Assembly (NCBI GenBank): GCA_905250075.1
Contig: CAJNOP010000001.1
Coordinates: forward strand, 3,630,514-3,694,513
From: Rotaria sp. Silwood1
Taxonomy: Eukaryota; Rotifera; Eurotatoria; Philodinida; Philodinidae
DNA length: 64,000 bases
Direction of reading: 5' to 3'
Shown piece by piece: positions 1 to 13,290 of the stretch. The position numbers were made by a program, and so were the translations under genes. Position 1 is the stretch's first letter, and every line of letters begins with the position of its first letter. The notes beneath the pieces are model-generated. The model was not told where the DNA came from. It saw nothing but the letters and a program-made list of their open reading frames with translations, and made no database searches.

Positions 1-471
1 CAAAAATTTTCGCACTAAAGATTTATATGAAGATCTACTTCTAATAAAAGATTATTACAAACAAAGAAGCAACTTTATATTAATAAACAGGCAAATAAAA
101 CATTAAAAAAAACAACATCTTCTTCTCTAGTCATCATGATATTTGTCTACAAATACACATCAAACATACGGAAGTATACGCATAACAATTGACCTAAATA
201 ATAGAGAAAAAAGACAATCACATAACACATGCAAGAATAAAAAAAAATAATTCCATTGCATTTCAAACTAAATAAATCATCTCTTTCTTCTTTTCTTTTC
301 TCAATACCGTATGAAGATTAATAACGCTGCAACACTAGAAGAGAACAATTTTTAGTCTTTTTGCCATTTTAATTATCTCTCTAGTTTTGAAATTTTATAC
401 AAAAAACATTATTTCATGCTTTATGTGAAAATACAAAGAAAAATTTTGCTTTTGTGTGTGTATGTACATAC
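1..471 (-). other. IP3 receptor intron continuing past the left edge
   Basis: This begins with the GTATGT donor of the fourth IP3 receptor exon and holds no recognisable coding segment on either strand. It is read as an intron that extends beyond the window. It is AT-rich with short homopolymer runs. Confidence 0.6.
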
Positions 472-1258
472 TTCTTTGGAACCAGGATGATCTGGTAGTT
501 CTAATTCACTGACATGTAATGGTTGTCCACCACTATATGGCATAAGTACGACTTTATCACCGACTACAACCTATAAATCATATTTGTTTTCTTGACAAGA
601 AATATTAATCATATAAAATAAAATAAACGTACGCGTTCGCCTTTTGCTCGTAATTTATAATAAGGTTCAATTTGAAACCATGAACCTTCAGTACCACTAT
701 TATCGAGGGAAACACGCATAGCATTTTTTTCCAAAAATGCTGGTAGACGTTTATTCACGGTTAAATATTTATTACTTTTTATATGTAGTAACTGTACAAT
801 AGTATCGCCATATTTTATTATAGTACCAGTTTGTTTTCGACTTTCTTCTTCATTTTGACGTTTTTCTGTATCAGCAGCAAGTTGTAATTTTTTTAAATCT
901 CTAACACTATTTGAACTTTTTAATGCATTCCAATATTGAGTTTGAGCGCTATATCGATGACTTGGACAAATACGAAAAAGACAATCTATGAGAAAGATCA
1001 AGCAAACAAAAGAAAACCTTGAAATTTTCGTTTACCTCGAAATTTTTTTGGTGGTTTTTGTAAATCACCGGCATCAGGTTGTACGACACATCGGTCGTCA
1101 ACAAGACTATCAATTTTATACAAACATATTGAAATGAAATAACAAAACAACAATCTATCATACCCAAGAGTACTAATAAATCCACAAACAGTCCCTTCGG
1201 CATATAAAGCTACTGTATCACCAATTTTAAGAAAACTTGACGTCAAATTTGACTCCAT
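472..1258 (-). CDS. ITPR: Inositol 1,4,5-trisphosphate receptor, N-terminal part (gene runs off left edge)
   Basis: Encodes the start of the IP3-gated calcium release channel of the endoplasmic reticulum. Four exons are readable on the minus strand: 1164-1258, 1036-1106, 633-985 and 472-570. They join in frame to about 206 residues, with GT-AG introns of 57, 50 and 62 bp. The product follows the animal IP3R suppressor and IP3-binding N-terminus closely. Seen motifs include [29 protein letters not shown]-like [28 protein letters not shown] and [10 protein letters not shown] (the start of the MIR domain). The ATG at 1258 gives the N-terminal length expected for the family. The last readable exon ends at 472 with a GTATGT donor. 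The remaining 2,000 or more residues, including the pore, must lie to the left. Family identity is near certain; the paralogue number cannot be told. Confidence 0.93.
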
Positions 1259-4200
1259 CGTATCATCAACTGACGTCTAGTTGCTTACCTACAATAAATA
1301 GCATAGAAGAAAAGAAACGAATGATTTTTTTTTCTTAATAGATGATAGACCCTGATGAATAACGAGTATGTTGTGTGCATGTAGCAATTATAATAGAACA
1401 AAAGGAAAAAAAGAAAGAATCGATCTTATTTCTTTTTTTTCTTTTGCTGTTTTTTCCTTCTCTTCTCCTCCTCGTTTCTTTCTTCTTCTCGATGATTGAT
1501 AAGAGATTGATAGAGCACAAGGTATTCGTTTGTTCTCGTCGCATGACTATTGATAGAGACCAAAAAAAATAAATGTCTATATTTATAAATATGTTCTGAT
1601 GAAAAATATTTGCATTATAATCGGATTATTCTACCAAAAAAAAAACTCAATTATAAACAATTTAGAAGATTTTCCACATTAAACGTTGCTAAAAAATCTC
1701 CTAAATCAATCATAATTTTGATTTTTTTATACAATTATCCAAGTCTAATTGTGATATTTTCCACTGAATACCTGTTCTATTATGAATTATTGATAAATTC
1801 ATATAGGCAAAAAAAAGAGAAAGCTTTCTAATTCTCTGACGTTTGTCCTCAGGTTTTCATCACTTTATCTACAATAAATAATATCAAGAATAATTATGGC
1901 AATGAAAATATAAACCTTCAGGTTTCCAACAACTCTTACCACATAAAACAAAAATGAATTGGTAATATGCTCTCGATTAACCCTCATCACATGCGCAAAG
2001 TGGTTGATAGGTTTATGCATAATATATTCTTCTTATGAGAAAAAGAAAACGTGTGTAATAGTTATGTTTTCTTCCTTTTTTTATTATTATAATGGCAATG
2101 TTGACTATTACTAGTATTTAGTGCTTTTTTTTATTGCACCAGAAGAAGAAGAAGAAAATGGAGGAAAAGAAGAAAAAACTTACGACGTTCTAAACAAAAT
2201 ATAGAAGAAACAAGAATGATACATGGCTAGTGTTCTCACGTTTATCGCAAGAAGCAACAATGTATATCATCTATCTTCAGCTAAGACTAGGATGAGATGC
2301 GTTCTATCGTCTAGCCGCCGATGTATATGTAATTATCGTCTCGCGAATGTGCCGATGGTGATACTGGAAAAACATAGTAACAGACATTTGTGCATCTCTT
2401 CCTTGCTCTAAATTAAGAGAACAGGAAGAAGAAAGGAAAGGAAAAACATAAGTTGATCGTAGAGTAACGAAGAAGAAAAAAACAGACAGAGCAAGAAAAT
2501 ATGGGAGAGATAGAACATTATTTCCATGCATCTATTGAACAAAGTCAAGAGTCGATTATCGTAGTTTATCTAAGTCAATTTCTTTTTGTCTATTGTGAGA
2601 GTGGATGCATTCTATCTATATTAAAATAACGGTAATACATGACAACATCAATTTCGTTCATTTGTTGTTTCAATAGACTATAGCTACCAATTTATTACAA
2701 AAAAAAAAAAAAAAACTTCTATGCAATATCACACATACGCGTATAATCAATTAACAGATGAGACAAAAAGACATGCTGAGTGGAGAATATCTATTGCACA
2801 TGCTTACATATGCATTGATTTTATCATTCGATGAAAAAACAGACAGTAGAACTGATATATTATTGCTTTTTGATCTTTAATAGCATATGGTGTCTTTATT
2901 CTTATACATTCTTAGTGATTATAATGCTATAGATCTTTCATCATCAAGAAGATTTAATATCTTGAAAAGAAAAGAAACGAAAAGAAAAGAAAAAGAAAGC
3001 AAGTAATTGATGATAAAGAACAATTTGGTCATACTTTTTCTAATAAAAAAGAAAGAAACGTCCGGTGTTTTTTTTTCAAATATCCTGATAATAATCGTAA
3101 GAACACTTTTATTTTCCTTTCTCAAACTCAACAAGGTCAAACAATTGGTAAATGTATAGGGAGAAGAATGAGAACACTTCGAACGTTATTTTTTCCTTTA
3201 ACTAACATCAGAAAATCAAGACATTCACACATAATAATAAATAAATTACCTGATTAAGCATTGATGAAATACAATAACAATTACATATAATATATCACAT
3301 AAAAAAAACAAATAGCTCTTTCGGCTATATTACAACTAAATAAGCTATTATGACAGCTGAAATATTTCTTTTACGCCAAAGCTAAAGGGGAATATGTCAC
3401 CTGACGTCCCAAGAGCAACTTTATCTTTCCTTTCTGCGACTTATTACTTTTATAGATATTATGTTCTTGTCATTTTTTATTCGTTCTGTGTGATTTATTC
3501 GCCTCAAGAAATCAAACACTTCTCTACTTTATACTTTCTCTTCTGAAGCGTGAATCAACTCGTTATTGATAATGTTTGCTATGCTCTACTCATGCATGAA
3601 TGATATTTTTTCTCTTTAGTGACAAAATACCTTTGGATTTATTTTAACCAGACGATTATTTATTTTTCTAGGTTCTTTCATTTGTTCTTATTCATGTGAT
3701 TGAAAATAAAACGAGATTTTCTTTTATATACATGTTTATATGTATTAACTTGGTGACATTCTTCTTCATGAAATGTCAATGTCATTATATCAATTGGAAC
3801 TGCTCATTTACCAAGCGCACAGATCGATAAACAAAAAAAAAATGTCATCAGCAGGTGGTAAAGAGGGTTATTAGAGTACATATTCTCTTTTCTATTTATT
3901 ATTATAAGATTATGAATTAATAAGATTTTAGTGTCTTTTTCCACTTGGTATACAACAGTGAAATCAACATATTTAATAATAATACAAAGAACATACATAT
4001 ATTAATCATAAACTGTAGAAAACCTCATTAATGACCTGATTATACAAGGAGAAATATATAATGAATATAGCTATTTCTGGCACATAAATATGATAGTTAT
4101 AAAAATGTATATTAACATGATAGATTATATGTCTAAAATAATTTCTTTATGTTTATTAAATATTACTTGAGAACACACAGTACTTATGAGATTTCATAAG

Positions 4201-6109
4201 AACAACCTGATCTTTCTTTTAATGTAAAAGAAAAATAAGTGAGACTACAAAATTAATATGTAATACTGTTTAAAAGGAGTATTAAATATTAATATAGTGG
4301 CAGTTTTAGAGATGAATTGGCATGATGGTCGCACCATAAAAGAGTCAGGAATCAAAGTTTAAATAACTTGAGAAATAACATCAGTTTTATAAGGGAAAAA
4401 AACATATTTAAGATAAATAGAAGAAAAAAATGGATTACTTATTTCATTATTTATGTAATCGATTCTTACTAATATGCATTATAATCTCCTAATAATATAT
4501 ATAATTATACAATAATCATATATATTGTTATGTAATTGAATGTATTATGCGGACCTCATAAATGTATTATATTTCGAAGCAGTAGAAAAAAATGTTATCT
4601 CAAAATACCACTATTGATTAATTCTAAATTGAGTGTTATCTTCAAAATTGTTCGTTAGAAATTTTATTATAATAATAATAATAGATTAATCAATGGGTGA
4701 AGATTTCTCAAAGAATTGTTTGCAATTATTTTAGTATTATATAAAGAGTTTGGACACAATAAGCAAGATCGATGAATTCATTCAATTGTAATCAAATAAA
4801 CATATGCTTATAAAACCATGTCCTAAAATACAAAGTGGACATCAATATTATTCAAAAAAATTTATTTCGAATTTGTTTTTCTACTACCAAAAGCACTGCA
4901 AGAGTCCATATAATAGTTCGAGTAGCAAAAATTTTTTCCAACACAAATATAAAGAAATAAATAATTATTATCAATTTTTCAAACATAGAGATTCCACAAA
5001 ACTAAAAGACTAGTTTTTCAGCATCTAAAACACATAAATATAACTTGTTTAGACTACATAGAACGATAGAGTCAATAATTCTCTACAAAATGAGGTGTCT
5101 TGAAGTTCTCTGTGATGGTTTTTAGCTACGATACAGCAATCTGATCGAAAGCCTTAAAATAGGTTTTTGCACGATTTCCTATAAAACAGTCATTTTTTGA
5201 CCTCCAATCAAATTATTGCATCTCAGCGAAAAAAAAACATTGCAGACAACATGGAGACGGCACATTTTCTAGAGAATTGTTTACTCTAGCGTTCTATGTA
5301 GACCAACCAACATTATATTTAGGTATTCTACATACTGAAAAAAATAGGATTTAATTTGCTGGATTTCTTGTTATTAGAAATTTGATAATAATTTTAGTTT
5401 TTTTATATTTTTATTGGACATAGTCATAGTTTTTTTTTGCTCGAATTATTATTTGTACTCTTTTTTAGCGTTTACAGTGGCAAAAACAATGTGAAAATAA
5501 ATCTTTTTGAATAAATTTGGTACTCAATGTATATTTCAAAAATTCATTTTTATCATATTAAGTATCATTATTCGATCGTAAGAATATTTTACAAGTGAGC
5601 TACGAATCTAGTTCAGTTTTTGTGAAATCTCAAAAAGGATTATCTTTTCTTGGTCTTTTGCAGATAACCGTCATTTAATGAGTAATTTCTGTCGGTTATC
5701 TATGAAAATCATGCAAGCTTAATTTACTACACAAAAAAATATTTGTGTAGCTGTATAAACACATCGTTAAACTTGAATAATATCTTTTTCTACTTATATT
5801 AACAAATATTTACATACCATAAGTATTTATTTAGGTTTGGCTTCATCATTGCTAAACATTTAATATACCAAATAACACTGAGTAGATGAAATTTTTTTTT
5901 TCATCTATAATGAAGATTTATACTTATTAAGATATAAAATATGAATGCGAATTTATTAAAGTTCTGTAAAAAAAAAATATAATAAATGTTGATTAGATAG
6001 AAAAAAGCTTTAGTCAGATGTAAATTTAAAAAAAAACACAATAGAATGTAAAAAATGTAGTGAGATGTTCGATGGAAAACAAAAAGTAAAAGATCAATTC
6101 AATAGTTTA
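1259..6109. other. Long gene-poor intergenic region
   Basis: No ORF with family resemblance was found here. The region separates the 5' end of the IP3 receptor gene from the 3' end of aconitase. It should therefore hold the receptor promoter (near 1259-1600, with polypyrimidine/polypurine tracts at 1400-1500) and the aconitase terminator. A short segment at 3387-3415 resembles one end of the TTAA-flanked element at 20360 (see findings). Otherwise it is AT-rich sequence with homopolymer runs and nothing I can assign. Confidence 0.6.
3387..3415 (-). repeat. Short piggyBac-end-like sequence
   Basis: Read on the minus strand, this 29-bp stretch contains GACGTC, then GGTGA, CATAT and TCCC in the same order as the left end of the TTAA-flanked element at 20360. 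The match suggests a second copy of the same family's end. No TTAA or partner end was recognised nearby. Confidence 0.25.
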
Positions 6110-9100
6110 TTAACCTGTTGCTTTATCTAGCATTTTTTTGCCTTGTTTTGAAGCAAAAAATGTACGCATAGCATTAAGTGCTGAACCAGCTTTAAACCAT
6201 TCGATTTGTGATTCATTCAATGTATGCTGAAGTTTAATTGTTTCAGTTTCACCATTAGAATGTTTAATACGACATTCAATCGGCTATAAATAGAAAAAGA
6301 AAAGAATTCTATTTTACACAAAATCAAATACACTTCATTAGGTGTTAATTTATTGAGACCAACTAAAGATATTTTATCATCTGATTTGATCTTATCATAA
6401 TCAGTTGGATCATCAAAAGTTAAAGCAAGTAAACCTTGTTTTTTTAAGTTCGTTTCTAAAATATCGAATAAATTATGATATTTTCTTCTAAAATGAATGT
6501 ATTTACCATGAATACGAGCAAAACTTTTAACAATAATTGCTCGACCACCAAGATGTCTTGGTTCAAGTGCAGCATGTTCACGACTACTACCTTCACCATA
6601 ATTTTCATCACCAATAACAACCCATGGAATATTTTTACTCTTTATTAAAAAATAAAAAAAAATATTTAAAACCTAATACAAAAATAGTCAAATCATCTAT
6701 CTTTACCTTATAATAACGAGCAGTATCTGGTACTTTACCCCATTCATTCGTTACACAATTTTTTATTTTATTTGCTTTATTATTTTCTTCATTGATAGCA
6801 CTACAATAAATAGAGATTGCTTTTCCTTATGTTCAGAGATAATCATTGAAATGGATTGATCTTGAGTGTTAGTGAACAAGGAAATCTAAATTATTCTCTT
6901 AACTCATTCTACTAAAATGAAGGAATACTACAAATTCTAGATGAACTGTGTATTGAAGAAAGAAGAAATGGAAGACTGTTCCTACCTTTCAGTTATCTAG
7001 TGATATCGAGTGCTGCCTATTGGTACGTTCAATAATCTGATATGTTTTCCTACAACTATGACTAGTTGTGACTCTGAATAAAAGGTTGATTTGATACAGA
7101 GTCTTGAATGTCCTACTAATGAATCAAAATTAATGAAAATGAAAGACAGTAAGAAGATTTTCATTAACTACTGAAATCTAATATTTGTAAATGTAAATAC
7201 TTCTAGTCACCAATCTCTTCTGCTTATTACGAATAGTTTTTCATCGCAAGCACGACTATTGTTTTTCTTTTGAAAAATACACAATGTTAAGTTTTGAACA
7301 AGAATAACATCTACTTAGGTTTTGTTACATTTCAAAAAACAATTAGCAATGATTTCATGTCAGAAGTGGTACTGTTTTTGTTTTAAATATAAATTAAATA
7401 GAAAAATCTGCAATCATACAACAAAATTCTTTACTACCTACGTTAAATATTTGCTAAAGAAAATGACAAATAGAAAAGATTGTAAAAATGTCAGAATGTA
7501 TTCAAATCTCTCTACTCGACGTATTTCTTCGAGACCTTTTTAGTTTAAATCAACGAAATTTACATAGTTTTCAAGTATAACACGTCATTCTAAAACTAAA
7601 AATTCTTCTCATACCAATTGATGTTTGGCAAAGACTTAATTCTTGACTTGACAACACAATTTATTATTTTTTGCTAAACTCGATGTCAATCTCTTGTTAG
7701 AATATTTATGTATTGATAATGTATAATGGAAATTTTTTGATAAACTTCAAGTGTGACGAAAGTAGTACAATTAGGTTTAGAATATAGAACTGATGATGCT
7801 ATGAAGAAAAAAACAATAGATAAATGGATAAAAAATGTCGAAGAGAGTCAAAACTTAAAATATTAGATTTCAGCTGTGTATTTAGATTTATACCATCATA
7901 TTTTCAATCGATAATGATTAGATTTGGAAGACTAAGAAGTTAATAGAACAGCGTGACTAGTCATAAGTAAACTTCAATAAGAATAATGGTTCATGATTGT
8001 GCTCACAAAATCTATAAATCATGATAGTCCCATGGATCTCTCTTTTTTGAATAGGTGAATTTTTTCTAAAGGCCTCCTCTCAAAAAAAGTCATTTTTCGT
8101 CAGAATGATCGAAATTAAGATAAATGCATGGAAAGATAGTCCGTGATCTGGTCTCTCATAGACGACAAAAAGTTTTACTCAGTACCTAGGTTTTTTCAAA
8201 AATGTCTGAAGATTTTCGTCATCCGTTATTCGAAAACTAAGCTATTTTTGAAAAAAAATCGATAATCTTTTTTTTCTTTCCCCGTTCATGACATGACGAA
8301 AGCGCAACCCAAATTTCTCAGTCCAGACCCATATGAGATATTTAACTTTTTTTTTTTGTTTGAAAAAGCATGTCAAGATGAAGGGCACGACAGAGTCCTT
8401 TCTTTAAATTAGGCTTTCTTTTTATTATACATATAGACATTTGTATAAATCAGAGACCATTTTTAAAGAGTTTTTTTTTGAGTTATTGAACTTGCGATCC
8501 CTTTTTGTGCTTAAAATTAAGTATTTAAAAAAACCGTTTCGACCAAGAAAGAGAACCAGAACGTTTTATCAAAATGATACACCAACACTCTTCGATAAAC
8601 TACTTGATTTTTGTAATAAGTAACTAATAACAATTAATATTTGTACGCCATTCTTTTCTTCGCGGTTCAGGACCTAATCGGTCAAATCCGCAAATATAGC
8701 TTTTCTTCATTTCATTTCATTTCAAAAAAAAACCGCTTAGCCATGCTGCGTATCCTGACATACTCTTTAAAACAAAAACAAAAAAGAATTAAATATATAG
8801 AATGAGTTTGGACAAAGAAATTTGGAATGTCCATTCAACTGCTTTTGACCCTTGTTTGCCGAATATCTCCGTCAAACATCATGGTATCGGACTGAAAATT
8901 TTACTATAGCTTCTTCACTACAGTCCCAACCTATCCTAAAAACTTTATGCAATACGAACAGACCTGGACTGAGATAGGTCTTTTTTTGGTGGAGAAGAGG
9001 GCAGGAGCTGAATATAAATATATGAAAGAAAAATCTAGAGTTTCAAGTTGTATCTTGAACATTTTCAAATTATACATACGCAATAAACATATTATTTGAA

Positions 9101-12100
9101 ATATTATCTAAATGTCCACGATATTTCAACCATGGTCCAGCAGCACTAATATGATCTGTTGTACATTTTCCTTTTATTTTTATTAGTATCGGTAAATCAA
9201 TAAAATCTTTTCCATCCCATGGCTCAAATGGTTCAAGTAATTGAAGTCGATTACTTTTTGGATCAACATCAACTTTAAGTGAGCTAATATCTTTTGGTGG
9301 TTCTTGATAAGTATCAACACCAGGATCAAAACCTTTTGATGGTAAATTATCACCAGTTGGTGGTTGTAGTTTAAATTTGCTACCATCAGCAGCTGTTAAA
9401 GAATCAGTTAAAGGATTAAAACGAAGATCACCACTTAAAACCATTGCTGTAACAAGATCTGGTGATGTAACAAATGCATGTGTTCCAGGATTAGCATCAT
9501 TACGTCCAACAAAATTACGATTATAAGATGAAATAATAGTATTTTTTTCACCCATTTTTGTATCTTTACGATCCCATTGACCAATACATGGTCCACAAGC
9601 ATTTGCTAAAACTATTCCACCCATACGACGAAGTTTTTCAGCCTTCAAAATAAATGAACTTTGATATTAATAAAAAGAATTATAAATAAAATATTTTTTT
9701 CTTACAATTCCATCACGTTCAATTGTTGCTCGTACTTGTTCTGAACCTGGTGTAACTGTAAATGTTGATTTAGCTTTAATACCTTTATCTATTGCTTGTT
9801 GTGCAATACTAGCTGCTCGTGTCATATCTTCATATGAACTATTTGTACAACTACCAATAAGACCTATGGATAAGAAAAATGAGAGCAATATTATATTAAT
9901 AAGTTCTTTGAATATATTTACCAACTCTAATATCAAGCGGCCAGTTATTTTTTTCAGCTTCTTTAGCTAATCTATGTATTGGATGTGCAAGATCAGGTGT
10001 AAATGGACCATTTACATGTGGTTCAAGCTAAAAACATGTATGTGAGATTGTAATAAAGTCAAATATTATTTGTTCGTAAAAATGTTTGTTTACTTCAGAT
10101 AAACTAATATCAATAATTCGATCATATCTTGCGTCATCATCAGCTGTTAAAAGTTCATTTTTATATTGATTAGCAAGATTAGCGATATCTATTTCATAAC
10201 AATAAACAAATATCAATCAAAATTTCATTTTTAAACATCACATTCTACCTTCACGTTTTGTTGCTTTAAGATATTCAATCATACGTTCATTATAAGGAAA
10301 TACTGATGTTGTAGCACCTATTTCTGCACCCATATTACAAATTGTACCCATTCCTACATGAGAAATATGAAAATTAATTTTATTTGACACAAATAAAAAA
10401 TTTTAGACTTTTACCAGTACATGAAATCGAATTAACACCAGGTCCAAAATATTCAATAATTGCACCAGTACCACCTTTGACTGTTAGAATACCAGCTAAT
10501 TTAAGAATAACATCTTTTGGTGCTGTCCATCCACTTAATTCACCTGTTAATCGAACACCAATAATCTAACAATAATTTAACAAAAATATTTCTTTTCATT
10601 ATTTTCATAAACTTTTTTTCCATATTACTTTTGGACATTTAATTTCCCATGGCATATTAGCCATAACATCGACAGCATCAGCACCACCGACACCAATACA
10701 AAGTCCACCTAGACCACCACCGTTTGGTGTATGACTATCAGTACCAATTAATAGTAAACCTGGATAAGCATAGTTTTCTAGAATAATCTTCGGAGAAAAT
10801 AAAAATCATGCTTTGCTTTAGAAAACAATTGTTTTTTTATTTTCATACTTGATGAATAATGCCACTTCCTGGTTTCCAAAAACCTATATCATACTTTGCA
10901 CTTGCTGTTGCCAAAAAATTATATACTTCTTTGTGAAGATCCTATATGATGTTAAAGCTCAAGTAGAGATGTAGTATATATTATTAGATATAATTTATTT
11001 TGTTTTTTGTTTTGTTAAATAGTCGATTAAGCTTAACCGTGAGCAATATGGACTATGAGTAAAGACGTGCAGATGAACTCTAATATCGGAACTGAGACCA
11101 GGACTTCAGGAAAAAGTTATTCCATTCTGAACTGAAGATTATGGTTAAATATTATTTTAGACTTTATTTTCTCTTAAAATATCAACAACAGTCTTTCTAT
11201 ATCAGTATTGTTATTAATGAAGAACTCTTATATGAATATCAAGACGTGTCGTTTCATTTTTTTTTGTTTATTGACTTACTATAAGTTTTCGTTCAATCCT
11301 ATGACAACTTTGATCAAGTCATTGTAATTTTACTATATTCTTCTCTCATTTGTTTGAAAAACAATACACACATAAAAACTCGAACCTATTAGAATGCATT
11401 TTTGCTTTTTCATGTTTGTATTTTTACTTGAAATAATTTATTTACCTTTGCTCGTTTTAAATCTTCATCTCCGCCAATTTGTGCTTCAATCAAATGATCA
11501 CAATGAATGGTAGTTGGACATAAAACATTCGGTAAACCAGATGATATAAATTGAAGTACAGCCATTTGTGCTGTAGCATCTTGCATAGCCACACGATCAG
11601 GACGTAATCGTAAGTATGATTTACCACGTTCAATTTTCTAGAAAAAATAGAATAATATAATGTTGAAATTTTTGTTTGATTTTTTTTTATTTACCTGATT
11701 TTGTGGATCATCAATATGAGAATAAAGAATTTTTTCAGAAAGTGTTAATGGATGATTAAGTCTAAATAAATAATCAAATGTTTTCTTTTCAAACTCAATG
11801 CTTTCAGTTGATTTACTCTTGCTGAAATACCGGTAAGTCTTGTAGAAAGTACAAGATCTTTTGTGAATTCCGAAAGAGTCACAGAATAAATTTTCCAAGT
11901 GCAAAAATTCAGAGAAATTCATTAGTGAAACTCTGATTTTTCAGAAATACAAATAAAGATATTTAAACAAAGCCTTGACAGTCTCCAATATATCTGTAAC
12001 AGTTCGAGATCGAAGGACTGAACTGGCATGACTTACTCAGTTATTTCTAAAAATAAGTGGAACCGGTCAGCAGTTCTTTTCAAGAGAACTGAACTGTTCA

Positions 12101-12947
12101 AATAAATCAATTTGACACTTTTGACAACTTCAACTTCTATGAACACCCAGACTCACACTCTAGATATAGATATAGTTCATATGAAAAGAACTGATCACTT
12201 GACATAGTTCTCGAAAAAGAATCATTTTTCATAGAACTGTCTGCTGTCGCAAATCTAATCTCCATTTACTTTCTGTGTAGTTATCAAGGCGTGTATAACT
12301 TATGTACGTATTTTTAGTTTAGCATAAACTTCAAGTAAGTACAAATGTATAAACGTAAAGTACATTTTGTTATTTATGAAGAAGGGGAAAAAGAGAAAGC
12401 CATCACTTCTATCTCACGTGAAAGCCACGTGCGAATACGATGATGAATAGCGTCGAAACATGAGCATTTACTCTATTCTTTATTCTTGTTAGGGGTTCTC
12501 GCAAACCTCTAGCGCATAATCAGAAAACCTTTGTTATAATGTCTCAGGTAGTTTTAAAACGGACTCTCTAAGGATGGTTTTGTTCGATAAAGAATTGACT
12601 ATAGATAGAAATGAATTTACCGTTTTTTGATAATATTCAAAACAGATGCGTTTTTTTCATAATTAATATATTTATTTGGTTCGAACCGAGAGAGCGGAAC
12701 CTAAAATATATTGCAATAGGGGGAAAAAACGTTTCTTTTTTCTTTTATTACATTAAGTGTCCTCAATGACTTTTCATTTGTTGATGCATAAATAGTACGA
12801 GTTAAGCAAAGACGTCGAAGTGGTAAGATTGTTAATGTAGCATTAGCAAACTAGAAATAAAATGATTTCATAAAAAACTAATGGTTTTATTTTTCTTCTT
12901 ACTTTTTCCACGCTCGAAATCAGTGAAATACCTCCTTTGGTTAACAT
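6110..12947 (-). CDS. ACO2: Aconitate hydratase, mitochondrial
   Basis: Interconverts citrate and isocitrate in the TCA cycle in the mitochondrial matrix, using a [4Fe-4S] cluster. Sixteen exons read in frame: 12903-12947, 12752-12850, 11695-11817, 11446-11637, 10849-10941, 10629-10787, 10415-10565, 10249-10353, 10094-10188, 9922-10027, 9706-9863, 9080-9642, 6707-6800, 6507-6639, 6334-6455 and 6110-6283. They total 803 residues plus TAA (human 780). Cluster cysteines are visible in [12 protein letters not shown] and [11 protein letters not shown]; active-site motifs include [25 protein letters not shown] and [16 protein letters not shown]. The first two exons encode a basic, Arg-rich N-terminus typical of a mitochondrial presequence. 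The cytosolic IRP/ACO1 form is excluded by the sequence match and length. Intron 12 is unusually long (2.28 kb). The exact start and exon 2-3 junction are the least certain points. Confidence 0.95.
6801..9079 (-). other. 2.28-kb intron of aconitase
   Basis: Donor GTATGT follows 9080 and the acceptor TAG ends at 6801; the flanking codons join to continue the aconitase frame. Every other aconitase intron is under 1 kb and most are about 50 bp. The intron has no recognisable nested gene or terminal-repeat element, only AT-rich sequence and short spurious ORFs. Confidence 0.8.
11818..12751 (-). other. Aconitase intron 2 (0.93 kb)
   Basis: This separates the presequence exons from the first exon of the enzyme core. 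Donor GTAATA follows 12752. The chosen acceptor, ending at 11818, keeps the frame; another AG a few bases upstream would not. I see no coding or repeat content. Confidence 0.6.
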
Positions 12948-13290
12948 TGAAAACGAAATATGAAATACGTCATATAATACGAAAAATAATCGTTAATAGA
13001 ACTTAATCCGGTAAAGAGAACAAGAATGATCATAATATACAGGTAAGTATAACAAGAGAGGTCACTACCATCTTGAACACTGATTTTTATATGAAAAAAT
13101 TTTTTCTAATAAAAATAAAATTTTCATTCAAGATTGAAGAAAAATATATATAAAATAGAATCATTTTTACGTAATATCAATGATATGTAATTGGGAAAAT
13201 TTCTTCGACCAATCATATATATTTTATCAAATAAAATTAATTCTTTTCTAGAGATTGAGATGAACAGATGATGATTCCATTATATAATCT
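12948..13290. promoter_or_regulatory. Short divergent intergenic region, aconitase / zinc-finger gene
   Basis: About 340 bp lie between the aconitase start codon (minus) and the proposed zinc-finger start codon (plus). The two genes are head to head, so this stretch must hold both promoters and 5' UTRs unless unseen upstream exons exist. No specific factor site is claimed. Confidence 0.4.

Noticed and set aside
1335..1572. Overlapping open frames on both strands upstream of the IP3 receptor
   Set aside because: They arise from a polypurine/polypyrimidine tract and have no protein-like composition.
3320..3345. Partial resemblance to a bdelloid spliced-leader sequence (GGCTATATTACAACT)
   Set aside because: The match, recalled from memory, is incomplete and there is no donor GT at the expected place, so an SL RNA gene is not supported.
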